From assembly GCA_964428355.1 (NCBI GenBank), contig CAYRYU010000004.1:110442-174441 (forward strand): a DNA stretch of 64,000 nucleotides, given 5' to 3'. The DNA is from CAYRYU01 sp964428355. GTDB taxonomy: Bacteria > Muiribacteriota > Ozemobacteria > Ozemobacterales > Ozemobacteraceae. A model generated the notes under the pieces. That model had not been told where the DNA came from. It made no database searches and saw nothing but the letters and a program-made list of their open reading frames with translations. Within the stretch, counting starts at the first letter, position 1, and every line of letters begins with the position of its first letter. Shown in pieces: positions 51,372 through 60,779 of this stretch. The translations under genes and the position numbers were made by a program.

Positions 51372-52364
51372 ATGAAGCGGGGGTATTTTTTCCTCATCCT
51401 TTTCTTTTTCACAGTCGCCCTGATGGGTGAGAATTGTCAGGCGAATGACCCGCCCCGGGTTTTTTCCCTGCAATTCGGACAGGCCAGGGGAAATGGTCAG
51501 GTCCGTTACAAGATATCCCATGGATCCTCTGGAGTTTCGGAAAACCCGGGTTCTGGCCCAGGCTTTTTGTGGGTCGCGCCTTCAAATCAGGAGACTCCCA
51601 CCCAGGTGACTCTATTTTTTCCTGCCCTGAAACCGCCCTTCGAGAGCTCTTCGAGTTTCCTGATCACAGTGGAAACCACCTCTGAAGAAACTTTCGAAGG
51701 TTTCGATCAGCCCCGGACCGGCCCCTACTGGCTGACCTTCCGGAAGAAGGACGCGGATGGTTCGGAAGAAATGGAGAGAGCATCTCCGTTGGGAGGAACG
51801 ATGCGTTTGAGCCGAATCCGGAGGTCTTTTCTTCTTGCGGGAGCTTCTTTTCAAGCCCCGGAGTTCGTTCCAAAGATCTCGATTTTCTTCCCTTCCTCCA
51901 CGAGACTTTTCGGGATTGAACTGCGCATCTGTGGCGGGTTCAGGCTGAAGCAGGAGAACGAGCGAAAGATGCTGAGATCCCTTTTCCGTCACATCCTGCG
52001 GCGCATGCCCCTTCCCTTCGAGGAAGCCCTTTTCCTGGATTGGGCTCGCGGGGAGGATTTATTGCTGAATCCCGCCGAGATAGCGCTTCACCTCGTACGG
52101 ATGGAGGAGTTCCGGGGGAAGTTCTTCAGTTCGGTCGGGATCCGTCGGGGATTGGCTTCCCTGTGGTTCAGGATTTTTGGGGTCCGCATTTCCCCGGGAA
52201 GATTGGAGCATCTTTGCAGAATTGTCAGGCGGGAGGGGTTTGACCAGGGGATCGAGGAGATGTTCGAGCAAAACGTTGCCGAGCTCTGGGGAAGGTATGG
52301 ATATCCGGGCTCTTCTGAAGCTCCCCTGATCGAGATCCTACCGGAGGCCGGCAATGGGAAGTGA
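51372..52364 (+). CDS. Secreted protein, possibly with DUF4214-like repeats
   Basis: A 330-residue protein with a signal peptide (YFFLILFFFTVALMGENC, cut near QAND). The first part (about 25-200) has beta strands and a run of Ser/Gly/Pro. The last part (about 205-310) has two repeats with a helical L..(F/L)W.RI.GR pattern (LFRHILRRMPLPFEEALFLD and LWFRIFGVRISPGRLEHLCR) and a gap of about 65 residues, faintly like DUF4214 units of surface-layer and adhesin proteins. Its stop overlaps the start of the PP2C sensor gene by 11 bases, so the two are co-expressed; it might be a periplasmic input protein for that sensor. Confidence 0.7.
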   Translation: MKRGYFFLILFFFTVALMGENCQANDPPRVFSLQFGQARGNGQVRYKISHGSSGVSENPGSGPGFLWVAPSNQETPTQVTLFFPALKPPFESSSSFLITVETTSEETFEGFDQPRTGPYWLTFRKKDADGSEEMERASPLGGTMRLSRIRRSFLLAGASFQAPEFVPKISIFFPSSTRLFGIELRICGGFRLKQENERKMLRSLFRHILRRMPLPFEEALFLDWARGEDLLLNPAEIALHLVRMEEFRGKFFSSVGIRRGLASLWFRIFGVRISPGRLEHLCRIVRREGFDQGIEEMFEQNVAELWGRYGYPGSSEAPLIEILPEAGNGK

Positions 52365-55224
52365 AGCACCGAGTGGCCGCAGCCCCTGGGGGAGATTTCT
52401 CTCCCTCTTCCTGTTGTTCATCCTTTTCCCCGTTTCGCTGGGAGGTCTGCTGGTTTTCTACGCAGGCCACATCGAAGAGGAATACCGCCTTTCGAGGGAG
52501 ACCGAGCGGCTGGAGATCCAACTCAGCCGTCTGGCATGCAGATACGATCCCGAGGCGTTCATCCGGAAGAAGTTCAAGTGGCTGCGGGATGCGATTTTCC
52601 GAAGATCGGTTTCCCCGGCTTCTCTCGAGGCAATTTCCCTGGAGATACGAAGGAGGTTCGGCTTTTCCTGCGAAATCTACGTCATGGATGGTCACGGAAA
52701 ACTGCTGAACCCGCCCGATTGTCATTTCCGGTCGATGAAAGCCATGGAAAGACTCTGGGGAGCAGCCATCACTCATGATCCAAAGGCGGTGGAGGAATAT
52801 CGCAACGGGGGACTGAAAATCCTCCAATCCTTTCTTGGGGATGAATTCCTTGGCAGCCGGATGCGCAAGAGCAGGGACTTCCCGATCCGGATCCGTGGCA
52901 ATGGGAAGGATGGGGTCATGTTCTGGGATCGGGACCCATACTCCCGCGGCGGGGGATTGATCATGCTCGTCCGGGAGATTCCCACCCGTCTTGGGCTTCT
53001 CAAGACCGCATTTTCCCGAAGTAGAATCGGGAAAGGAATCTCCTTTCTGGTGCAGGACCGGGGGGGAAGTATACATTCCCTGAGCGGAAAGGGGGATGAG
53101 AGGGAAAGGAACCTCCTGGTCCACCTTTTCAAGGAGGCCCGCAAGACATCGCTTGATTGGGGTGGAAAGAGGTGGGTCGCGGCCAAGCTTGGTGAGGAAA
53201 CCTATTTCGCGGGGCGCGGAATGGACCTTTCCCGCATGGAAAGCAGGATGAGGGCGGTTTTCATCTTTCTGATCCTGATCGGCGTCGTCTGGACGGTGAT
53301 TCTTTTCCGGTTTCTGATCCAGGGGCACGATCCTTATCTACCGATCAGGGTCAAGCTCACGGGTTTGTTTCTCTTCACTCTTCTTCTGCCGATGATGGGG
53401 GTTACCTTTCTTGCGCACAGGCTCCTGCGGGACCGCGAGGGTGTCCTGCGGAGCGGAAGCTTCCAGAGTGGAAACCAGATCCTGGGCAACATCGACTCGG
53501 GGTTCGTCGACGAAAAACAGAGGCTCGAGAAGATCTTCAAAGGCCTTCGAGACGATCCGGACCTGGTGGGCAACCTGCCCCGATTCCGGGCGAGAGTTCG
53601 CAAGCACCTCAGCAAGCTCGAGCTCAGGGTCATGTTCCTGGTGGACATGGGAGGGACGCCCGTTGTTGTGGAAGGGGACGCCCTCGAGGAGAAATCCAGA
53701 TATGCGATGGAAAGCTTCTTCCGGGTTTCCATCGAAAAGAAGCTTCCCGACAGGCTTCTGCTTTTCCAAAAACTGGGAGGGAAGGGGAAACTCGCGGATG
53801 TGCTCCTGGAGGAGTTCCTCCGGGATCCGGCTTCGGGTTTTCCATATATCATGGAGCATCCAGGGACCACGCAGATGTCCAGGATCGGAAACCGTGAGGG
53901 GATTTGGTTCTGGGACGTTTTCCCCGATCCCTCCCATCCCTATGCTATGTTTTTCGTGGATTCAGACCTGGGATTCGCCATCGAAAACTTTCTCGAGCGA
54001 CGGTTGAACAGGCGGGAGAGTTTCGAACAGGGGGCTTTTCGCCTGGTGGCATTCAGCCACACCCGGGAACGCTGGTTCCCTGAAGAGCTCTCATCCAATC
54101 CTTCCCTGGGGGATCTAGCGAACCGGGTGAGGATCCACAACGACGTTCTTAGGGACAGCGTCCGCATCGGGAAAGAGAACTTCCTTGTGGTCGGGATCCC
54201 GGGAAAGCATCTCCAGGGATACTCCCTGTTCGCCCTGTTTCCGGAAAAGGTCATCCTGGAAAACCTGGCGAACCTGAAGAAATCGATCGGGATCGGGTTT
54301 TTCCTTGCTCTTGCGATGGCGGTCCTGTTGGGCCTGACTTTCAGCGAGACTTTCCTTGCGCCTGTTGCAGAGCTGACCCTGGGGGTGGAGGCGATGCACA
54401 ATCACGAGACCCGTTTCCGGCTGAAGACTTTTCCCAAGGACGAACTGGGTGGCCTGGCGAAGGCTTTCAACGATATGCTGGCGAATCTGGATGAACTCCA
54501 GACTGCACGGATCATCCAGAAAGAGTTGCACCCATCGGAGGTTCTGGAGCTTGGGGAATACCGGGTTTTCGGTATTTCCCGCGCCGCAACCGACCTTGGA
54601 GGGGACTACTTCGATTACCAGGCGGTCGGAGGGAGGAACATCCTTCTCCTTTGCGGGGACGTTTCGGGTCATGGAGTGCCGGCCGCGCTGATCATGACCA
54701 TGTCCAAAGCGCTTGTACAGAGGTTTTCCCTGGGCAAGGGCTCGGTTCTGGAGCTTCTGGACGACCTGAACCAGGTTTTCTTCAAGGCGGTCAAGAAGAA
54801 GCGGACCATGACCCTCGGGGCGGTCTGGATCGATACCGAGACCCATGAAGGGACATATTTCAATTGCGGTCACACTTATCCCCACCTTCTTTCGGGAGGA
54901 AAGCTCGACGAGACGGTTGCCGCCCAGGGCAGCCTCCTGGGAATCCATTCCAGGCTCAAGGTCGTCCCGAGGCCGATATCCCTGAAACCCGGACAGCGTC
55001 TTGTTTTCTACACCGACGGACTGATCGAGTCGATCTCGGAAGACGGCGAGGATGGGTATCTGAAGTTCATCGACCATATCCAATCCCGGCCCTGGACATC
55101 GCTGAGGGAGTTCTGCCGGGACATCCTGGACAGCCACCCCTGCATCCGGAAGGGGGGAAGCCTGCCCGACGATTTCACGATCGTCATCCTCGAGCGAAAA
55201 GTCGTGGAACCAGGGGTTTCCTGA
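52354..55224 (+). CDS. Membrane sensor with HAMP and PP2C (SpoIIE/RsbU) phosphatase output
   Basis: A protein of 956 residues; GGAGG lies 6 bases upstream of the ATG. The plan is the same as in the gene at 11448: TM near 14-37, first sensor of about 250 residues, helices about 293-315 and 325-350, second sensor, TM near 645-665, HAMP (PVAELTLGVEAMHNHE, DELGGLAKAFNDML) and PP2C domain. D751 (GGDYFDY), D769 (GDVSGHG) and D940 (DDFTIV) form the metal site, so it should be active. It would release or activate a Ser-phosphorylated regulator under an extracytoplasmic signal. The small secreted protein encoded just upstream could be its partner. Confidence 0.9.
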   Translation: MGSEAPSGRSPWGRFLSLFLLFILFPVSLGGLLVFYAGHIEEEYRLSRETERLEIQLSRLACRYDPEAFIRKKFKWLRDAIFRRSVSPASLEAISLEIRRRFGFSCEIYVMDGHGKLLNPPDCHFRSMKAMERLWGAAITHDPKAVEEYRNGGLKILQSFLGDEFLGSRMRKSRDFPIRIRGNGKDGVMFWDRDPYSRGGGLIMLVREIPTRLGLLKTAFSRSRIGKGISFLVQDRGGSIHSLSGKGDERERNLLVHLFKEARKTSLDWGGKRWVAAKLGEETYFAGRGMDLSRMESRMRAVFIFLILIGVVWTVILFRFLIQGHDPYLPIRVKLTGLFLFTLLLPMMGVTFLAHRLLRDREGVLRSGSFQSGNQILGNIDSGFVDEKQRLEKIFKGLRDDPDLVGNLPRFRARVRKHLSKLELRVMFLVDMGGTPVVVEGDALEEKSRYAMESFFRVSIEKKLPDRLLLFQKLGGKGKLADVLLEEFLRDPASGFPYIMEHPGTTQMSRIGNREGIWFWDVFPDPSHPYAMFFVDSDLGFAIENFLERRLNRRESFEQGAFRLVAFSHTRERWFPEELSSNPSLGDLANRVRIHNDVLRDSVRIGKENFLVVGIPGKHLQGYSLFALFPEKVILENLANLKKSIGIGFFLALAMAVLLGLTFSETFLAPVAELTLGVEAMHNHETRFRLKTFPKDELGGLAKAFNDMLANLDELQTARIIQKELHPSEVLELGEYRVFGISRAATDLGGDYFDYQAVGGRNILLLCGDVSGHGVPAALIMTMSKALVQRFSLGKGSVLELLDDLNQVFFKAVKKKRTMTLGAVWIDTETHEGTYFNCGHTYPHLLSGGKLDETVAAQGSLLGIHSRLKVVPRPISLKPGQRLVFYTDGLIESISEDGEDGYLKFIDHIQSRPWTSLREFCRDILDSHPCIRKGGSLPDDFTIVILERKVVEPGVS

Positions 55225-55233
55225 GCGGAACCC

Positions 55234-55953
55234 TCACATTCGCGCCAAAAGCCAGTCTGGAAGAATGCGCAACAACCAGGCTACCAGCCGCCAGCGCTTC
55301 GTAACGTAAGCGGTCTTCGCCTTTTCGCGGATGGCCTGGAATATCTGGCGGGCGGCCTTTTCCGGGGGGGCGACCCAGAACAACCCTTCACCCTTCGCCA
55401 TCGCAGTGTCAACAAGGCCCGGGCGGATATCGGTCACGATCACGCCCGACCCCGATTTGATCGCCTTGAGGCGCAGTCCTTCGAGATAGTTGGCCTGGAA
55501 TGCTTTCGACGCATTGTAAGCGGGGGCTATCCCGCTTCCCCTCAACGCCGCGATCGAGGAGATCCCGACCAGATGGCCTCTTCCCTGGCTCTGGAAATGC
55601 CTGAAGGCGACGTTCGCCACGGCAATGAACCCGGAAACGTTGACCCTGGCGGTTTCCAGTTCGTTTTCGAGGGCCAGGCCGGGGTTGAGAAAACCGGTTC
55701 CGGAGCTGATAACCAGGAGGTCCAACCCTCCCATTTCCGAGATGAGCTCCTCCAGGGCGACGGTCGCCGTGGTTGGATCGGAAACGTCGATCCTCCTCAT
55801 GAAGGCCGGCCCGGAAAGATTTCGGGCTGTTTCTTCGAGAAGTGGGAGTCTTCGGGCCGCGAGGCCAACGGTCCATCCCTTTTGGGAAAAGAGGGTTGCC
55901 AGCTCCCTCCCAATTCCGGAGGATGCCCCGACGATGACCGCGCGTTTCGTCAT
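55234..55953 (-). CDS. Short-chain dehydrogenase/reductase
   Basis: A 239-residue classical SDR: cofactor motif GASSGIG (TGxxxGxG type) at the N terminus, ISSGTG (NNAG equivalent), catalytic Ser in GISSIAA and the YNASK pair. It should be an NAD(P)-dependent oxidoreductase; an Arg in the second strand (AARR) favours NADPH. The substrate is not visible. The C-terminal ~30 residues are basic and hydrophobic (WRLVAWLLRILPDWLLARM), which may bring it to the membrane. The ATG overlaps the stop of the methyltransferase gene by four bases. Confidence 0.9.
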   Translation of the reverse strand: MTKRAVIVGASSGIGRELATLFSQKGWTVGLAARRLPLLEETARNLSGPAFMRRIDVSDPTTATVALEELISEMGGLDLLVISSGTGFLNPGLALENELETARVNVSGFIAVANVAFRHFQSQGRGHLVGISSIAALRGSGIAPAYNASKAFQANYLEGLRLKAIKSGSGVIVTDIRPGLVDTAMAKGEGLFWVAPPEKAARQIFQAIREKAKTAYVTKRWRLVAWLLRILPDWLLARM

Positions 55954-56714
55954 CCCCGTTTCCCACCCTTGCGGACACAGACGAAAAGCTGTTTGGGCGA
56001 GGAGGAGGAAAAGGGGGTCTCATCGTAGTTCCCGAACTTGTGGACGATCCTGAAACCATTGTAATGCAGCAAGGCATTCATTTCTTCGGGGAAGAAGCAT
56101 CTCATGTCGAGTTGCTGCATGCGCTCTTCTTCATCGATCCTGAACAACCATTGGACCCGGTTCACCTGCGTCGCGGGGTCATAGGCGCATCGCTCCATGA
56201 TGACGACCCTGCGTCCGTCTTCCAGCGTGAAGCGTGAGCTGACGACCGGGCTCTTTTCCCGCCGAAGCATCATGTGGAAATCGGGGTTGAAGATATCCAG
56301 GATGAACCGGCCTCCTGGGGCCAGGTGCCGTCGAACCCGCGAGAAGATCCTTTCCAGGTCCGAAAGCGAATAGGTGTTCTGGATGGAATTGAATGGAATG
56401 AAGATCAGGCGGAATCTGCGGTTCAACTCGAAACTCCGCATGTCGCCTTCGAGGAGTCCAAGGTCGATTCCCGCGTTTCCTGCCTTCTGCCGAGCCCGAT
56501 CGAGCATGGAAGGAGTGAAATCCAGGCCCGTGATACGGATTCCGGATTGCCGCAGGGGGATCGTCAGACGGCCCGTCCCGCAGCAGAGCTCCAGGACGTC
56601 TCCACGTGCTTCGCCGCACCATTTCGCATAGAAGGGGAGGTCCCCAAGGAAATTGTTCACCCCGTCATATAGCAGCCCGTCATGAACGAGTTCCCCGACG
56701 CGGAGAGTATCCAT
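55950..56714 (-). CDS. Class I SAM-dependent methyltransferase
   Basis: A 254-residue protein. The SAM-binding fold shows motif I VLELCCGTGRLT, the acidic loop ITGLDFTPSML, LLEGDMRSF and LAPGGRFILDIFNP. It starts with a short helical cap. It has the pattern of small-molecule methyltransferases (the type with a C-terminal sheet, ERMQQLDMRCFFPEEMNAL). Its substrate is unknown. It is co-transcribed with the SDR gene downstream (four-base overlap), so the pair may modify the same lipid or metabolite. Confidence 0.88.
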   Translation of the reverse strand: MDTLRVGELVHDGLLYDGVNNFLGDLPFYAKWCGEARGDVLELCCGTGRLTIPLRQSGIRITGLDFTPSMLDRARQKAGNAGIDLGLLEGDMRSFELNRRFRLIFIPFNSIQNTYSLSDLERIFSRVRRHLAPGGRFILDIFNPDFHMMLRREKSPVVSSRFTLEDGRRVVIMERCAYDPATQVNRVQWLFRIDEEERMQQLDMRCFFPEEMNALLHYNGFRIVHKFGNYDETPFSSSSPKQLFVCVRKGGKRG

Positions 56715-56750
56715 CGCTTTTCCTTCCCTTTCTTATCGTTCTTTGGTCGG

Positions 56751-58121
56751 TCAGTTCTTGGGGAAATCCCCGGCCTGGGAGAGCCCCCGGTTGGTGACGA
56801 ACTCAGAAATGTCCTTGATGACCGGTTCCGCCACGTTACCGGGGATCCGGTATTCGTTGGGGTCGGAAGGCCCGTCCCCCTTGACGAAGAGGTGGTTAAG
56901 CTGGGGATAAACCACCACCCTGACGTCCCGGCGACCGCTCAGGGCGGTTTTCCAGTTGGCGAGGTCGGCCTCGGTGACCTGGTAATCACGACCACCATGG
57001 AGGATGAGGGTGGGTTTTCCAATCTCCTTCATCGCGGGAGCTGGTTCGTATCCCTTCAGGTCGAGCCAATAGCAGGGAAGGGCGCCCAGGATGCTCGGGT
57101 AGGAAGAGTTCCGGTCCTCGGGCTTGAGCGCTTTGATGCGCTGTGCTTCCATGGCCGCCGAGGCCACCATACCCGTCATTTCAGGAGTCGGTGAAGCCTG
57201 GAGGGAAATGACGTATTTCATCTGCTCGATCATCATGTCCTCGAGGGGGCGTGTGGCTCCCGCCAAGATGATGAACCCGGAAATGCGAGGATCGATCCTG
57301 GCAATGCGGGGGATCAGCATTCCGCCGAGGCTGTGGCCGAGGACCCAGATCCTGGCCGGGTCGATTCCCGGGGTCTTTGTCAGGAGGGTAACGGCATAAA
57401 CGGCGTCGTTGACGGTTTCTTCCTTGACCGTGAAACCAACAGGTTGCGCCATTATCTGTGCCCTGTGGGTCAGGGTCCGTTTGTCGTATCTGAGGACGGC
57501 GATTCCCCGCGAGGAAAGCCCCCAGGCAAGGTCGCGAAAAGGCTTGCACTCTCCGACGGTCTCGTCACGATCGTTGGGGCCCGAACCGTGGACAAGGACC
57601 ACGGCAGGAAAGGTCCCGCTTCCGACCGGCTTTGTCAGCAGGCCCGGAAGAGCCCAGGCGCCCGTTCCCACTTCCACGGGGATCTCCTGGAACCTTTCGG
57701 GGATGGCGTAAGCCGGAGGCCTGCTGAGAGTCCCGGCTTTTGAGGGAGTGAAGAACAGGCCCGCTATCTTTCCTGCCTTGTCGAAGACCACCTTCGCGGA
57801 AATCTCGCCGTTCTCGAAGCGGCAGTCAACGAAAACGGCCTGGTACTCTCCGATTTTCTGGATACTGGCGAACTGCTTTCCCTTGAACTTTCCCTTCTGC
57901 GCAAGGACGGTCTGCCATGCCTGGCGAAAGCTCTCGGCGGTGAAAGCTTTCTTCATGGCTTCGTCGAAATGCGCGACGGCCCAGTTGTAGTCGTTGAGGG
58001 CGAGAGCCTCCACCATCCTTTCGGCGAGAATGGTGGGGGCCTCCGCCCAAACCTGGCTGCTTGCGGAAAACACGAGAGGGATGGCAAGGAGTGCCAGAAG
58101 GAATGCTGGGGTTCGTTTCAT
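56751..58121 (-). CDS. Secreted alpha/beta hydrolase with DUF3887 domain
   Basis: A 456-residue protein with a signal peptide (MKRTPAFLLALLAIPLVFSA, cut near VWAE). Residues about 27-120 are of the DUF3887 type (AVAHFDEAMKKAF, FQEIQKIGEYQAVFV pattern), often joined to this kind of hydrolase. The C-terminal hydrolase has LVHGSGPNDRDE, the nucleophile elbow GHSLGGML, Asp in HGGRDYQV and His in LNHLFVKG. It should cleave an ester or amide outside the cytoplasm; no lipid-specific lid is seen. It is next to a second, membrane-bound hydrolase gene. Confidence 0.9.
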   Translation of the reverse strand: MKRTPAFLLALLAIPLVFSASSQVWAEAPTILAERMVEALALNDYNWAVAHFDEAMKKAFTAESFRQAWQTVLAQKGKFKGKQFASIQKIGEYQAVFVDCRFENGEISAKVVFDKAGKIAGLFFTPSKAGTLSRPPAYAIPERFQEIPVEVGTGAWALPGLLTKPVGSGTFPAVVLVHGSGPNDRDETVGECKPFRDLAWGLSSRGIAVLRYDKRTLTHRAQIMAQPVGFTVKEETVNDAVYAVTLLTKTPGIDPARIWVLGHSLGGMLIPRIARIDPRISGFIILAGATRPLEDMMIEQMKYVISLQASPTPEMTGMVASAAMEAQRIKALKPEDRNSSYPSILGALPCYWLDLKGYEPAPAMKEIGKPTLILHGGRDYQVTEADLANWKTALSGRRDVRVVVYPQLNHLFVKGDGPSDPNEYRIPGNVAEPVIKDISEFVTNRGLSQAGDFPKN

Positions 58122-58137
58122 CGGGGATTTCCTCCGG

Positions 58138-59034
58138 TCAATGTGTTCCGGAAGCGGTTATGCCCGCTCCGGAGAGGAAGGATAGGAACTCGGATTCAAA
58201 GGGGCAGGGCGGGGGTTTATGGGCGGCGACGTGTCCGGAGTCGGGGAAGATCAGCGTTTTGGCGTGAGGGACGGCGGCGGCGAGACGGTCGTGATCCTCC
58301 CGGGTGGCTCTGGGATCCTTCCCGTCGTGGATCAGCATCACGGGTCGGCTCCCGACCCCCGTGATCGCCTCCACCGGGCGGTTGGATGAATACGGGACTC
58401 CGGTCCTCCATTCGGAATAACAAAAAGCCAGGTCGATCAAGGGGTTGTCCGGAATCCCGGTCATGCGTTGGAAATCGCGGCTTGCGATCTTCCTCAACTC
58501 GGCGAAACTAGATTCGAGGACGAAAGCCCTGATCTGCGGGAGCCTTGCCGAGCCGTTGATAAGGGTGGCGGCCCCCATCGACCTGCCGTAGGCTGCAAGG
58601 GGCATGGAGGCGGGCACGTATCCCAGCTCTCCCGCCTTTTTAAGGATGGCGTCCACGTCTTCCCATTCCCGGAGGCCGATACTGGTATAGAACCCGTCGC
58701 TTCGGCCGTGAGCGCGGAAATCAAGCGACAGGCATGAGAATCCCGCGGTTCGAAGGAAGGGGATCATGTCGTTGACGTTGTTGTGGTCGACCGAGTGGCC
58801 GTGGCACAGAAGAATCGCGGCGCTGCCGGGTTCCCCCGGATACCACCAGCCGTAGAGGGTTTCCCCCTTGGGGTTTGTGGTGGAGAACTCGCTGGCTCCG
58901 GGAGTTGGGGGCTGGCGAGGTACCTGGAAATCGGGACGGAGGATGACCATGTCGGACATCACGTGGACCAGGATTCCGATGCCGATCGATCCAAGGATGG
59001 CGAGCACCAGAAGGATTTTGAAGGCTTTTTTCAC
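58138..59034 (-). CDS. Membrane-anchored alpha/beta hydrolase (BEM46-like)
   Basis: A 298-residue protein started at GTG 59034, with GGAGGTGA upstream. The N-terminal segment is a membrane anchor (ILLVLAILGSIGIGILVHV). The hydrolase fold has LLCHGHSVDHN (oxyanion), YGRSMGAAT with the Ser nucleophile, HDGKDPRAT and SGHVAAHK with the catalytic His. It is related to BEM46-type hydrolases of the membrane surface. The substrate is unknown. It is in the same direction as the DUF3887 hydrolase gene, 16 bases upstream of it, so they form an operon. Confidence 0.9.
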   Translation of the reverse strand: MKKAFKILLVLAILGSIGIGILVHVMSDMVILRPDFQVPRQPPTPGASEFSTTNPKGETLYGWWYPGEPGSAAILLCHGHSVDHNNVNDMIPFLRTAGFSCLSLDFRAHGRSDGFYTSIGLREWEDVDAILKKAGELGYVPASMPLAAYGRSMGAATLINGSARLPQIRAFVLESSFAELRKIASRDFQRMTGIPDNPLIDLAFCYSEWRTGVPYSSNRPVEAITGVGSRPVMLIHDGKDPRATREDHDRLAAAVPHAKTLIFPDSGHVAAHKPPPCPFESEFLSFLSGAGITASGTH

Positions 59035-59095
59035 GGGTCACCTCCCTAAGGATTCTGGCGGTGATCAAATATACCATCTCCGGGGCGGGGACGCT

Positions 59096-60733
59096 TCAGA
59101 AGCATGGCACGAAGAACCCGGAGCGGCGAAGGGATTCGAACGACCAGCCGATCGAGGTTTTTGTCAGCTGCGAAAGCAGCAATCCGATGGCTTTTCCGGT
59201 TTTCTCGGGGTTCCCGGGAAAGGTGTTGCAGAGGCGGATGAGATGCGAAACTGCGGCTGCGGGGTTTCCCTCGTCGATCAACGCCCGGGCCAGGTTGAGA
59301 TGGGCGTCGAACATGTGGGGGCGGATCCGGACCGCCTCCTGGAAATGGACGATCGCTTCGACTCTTCTTCCCATCGCCAGAAGGAGAATTGCGAGATTGT
59401 TCCGGACGTCGGGAAAATCCGGCAGGAGCCGCAACGCTTCACCATAATGGAAGATTGCGCCATTCCAGTCTTTCCGGCCCTGGCAGATCTCGCCCATCAG
59501 CGCGTGCGCCATCTCGGAGCGGGGGTTGGAGATCAGCCACCGGGCCACGAAAGTCTCGTTGTCGCGGAAGAAAAATCCCCGATTGAAGCTGATCCCGCCA
59601 AGGGCGATGACGAGCACGACTGCAAACGGAAGAAGCCGCTTCCGCTGCCCCGGTTGGGGGAACCAGGCGCAAAGGAGCGTTCCGGCCATCCCCAGGATCC
59701 CGATCAGGAAGACCAGGGCATGCCGCTCGTCGAAAGGCGTCTGCTGCTGAAAGACATTGGCGGTTGGAAGAAAACCGAAAACCACCCAACCCAGCCAGAA
59801 CCAGGTCTGCGGGGAAACCTGGTTCCTTTTCAGAAGCCAGGCCGCCTCCAGCAGCGAAAGCCCCAGGATGGAAGCCGCGATCCGGGGGATCGTCCACCAG
59901 ACGGCTGTCGTCGGTTCGTAAACCAGCGACAGGAAAGGTGCGAACACCGCCGAGACCGCGAACAGAAAGGAGTCTGCCACCCAGCCGAGAACCTGGGGAA
60001 ATCCGACGAAGACCGCTTTCAGGCCGATCACGCGTTGCCGGAGGAGGATATACGAAACGCACCAGAAGACGAGTACTACCCATTTCCACGGGTGAGGGCC
60101 GAAGCCGTCGCTCTCCTTCCGGATTTTGCGGCGGACCGCCTCCGCGATCCCGAGGATCACGATACCCGTCAGCCCGTTCTCCCTCGAGAATACCGCCGCA
60201 CCGAATGCGGCGAGTGCCCCGAGAAGGCGGATCGGATCTTCCGAGAAAAAACCGTGGAGGGAGGCGAGCAGGAAAATCGCTGCCAGTATCGCCTCACGTC
60301 CCGTGATCAGGTAGACGCAGGACGACGAGATCGGGTGGATTGCAAGAAGGAGAGCCAGGCCCGCCGAAACGGTGGGGTGGACGCCGAATGCGTCCGATTT
60401 CAGGACGAAATGGAACTGGAGCCCCAGAAGGACCATCAAGAGCACGTTTCCAAGATGAAACCAGCCGGGTTCGTCTCCGGTCAGCGACTTCTGGACCAGG
60501 ATCGTCAACCGGGAAAGCGGCCGATAGTACAGTTCGTTCGACATGTGCGGTTGGAGGAAGACATCAAGGAACCCGGCCGCGGTTCTTATGAACGGTTGGT
60601 TCAGCACATGGTGGTGATCATCGTAGACGAACCCGAACCGCGTGGAAGGAAGATAGAAAACCAGAATTGCCAGCGCCAGGGTGATGACGCGGATTAGATC
60701 CCGCCGGTTCTCGGATTTGGGGTTGATCGACAT
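59096..60733 (-). CDS. TMTC-like membrane protein with C-terminal TPR
   Basis: A 545-residue protein with about ten membrane helices followed by TPR. The first loop has YDDHHHVLNQPFI, the WDDHxxI.xNP-type motif of GT-C mannosyltransferase-like (DUF1736/TMTC) proteins, in which acidic residues in the first loop take part in catalysis. Residues about 395-520 are TPR units (MGEICQGRKDWNGAIFHY, NNLAILLLAMGRRVEAIVHF, LNLARALIDEGNPAAAV). It likely transfers a sugar from a lipid carrier to an external acceptor, or scaffolds such a reaction. It is followed, 61 bases downstream, by the BEM46-like hydrolase. Confidence 0.85.
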   Translation of the reverse strand: MSINPKSENRRDLIRVITLALAILVFYLPSTRFGFVYDDHHHVLNQPFIRTAAGFLDVFLQPHMSNELYYRPLSRLTILVQKSLTGDEPGWFHLGNVLLMVLLGLQFHFVLKSDAFGVHPTVSAGLALLLAIHPISSSCVYLITGREAILAAIFLLASLHGFFSEDPIRLLGALAAFGAAVFSRENGLTGIVILGIAEAVRRKIRKESDGFGPHPWKWVVLVFWCVSYILLRQRVIGLKAVFVGFPQVLGWVADSFLFAVSAVFAPFLSLVYEPTTAVWWTIPRIAASILGLSLLEAAWLLKRNQVSPQTWFWLGWVVFGFLPTANVFQQQTPFDERHALVFLIGILGMAGTLLCAWFPQPGQRKRLLPFAVVLVIALGGISFNRGFFFRDNETFVARWLISNPRSEMAHALMGEICQGRKDWNGAIFHYGEALRLLPDFPDVRNNLAILLLAMGRRVEAIVHFQEAVRIRPHMFDAHLNLARALIDEGNPAAAVSHLIRLCNTFPGNPEKTGKAIGLLLSQLTKTSIGWSFESLRRSGFFVPCF

Positions 60734-60779
60734 CTCTTGTCAGCATGATACGACAGGATCTGACGGAATGGAACGCGGC

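Noticed and set aside
58868..60697. Plus-strand open frame of 609 residues opposite the TMTC-like and hydrolase genes
   Set aside because: It is low-complexity, rich in Arg/Asp/Glu/Gln, has no recognisable domain, and lies entirely over genes with clear motifs on the minus strand.
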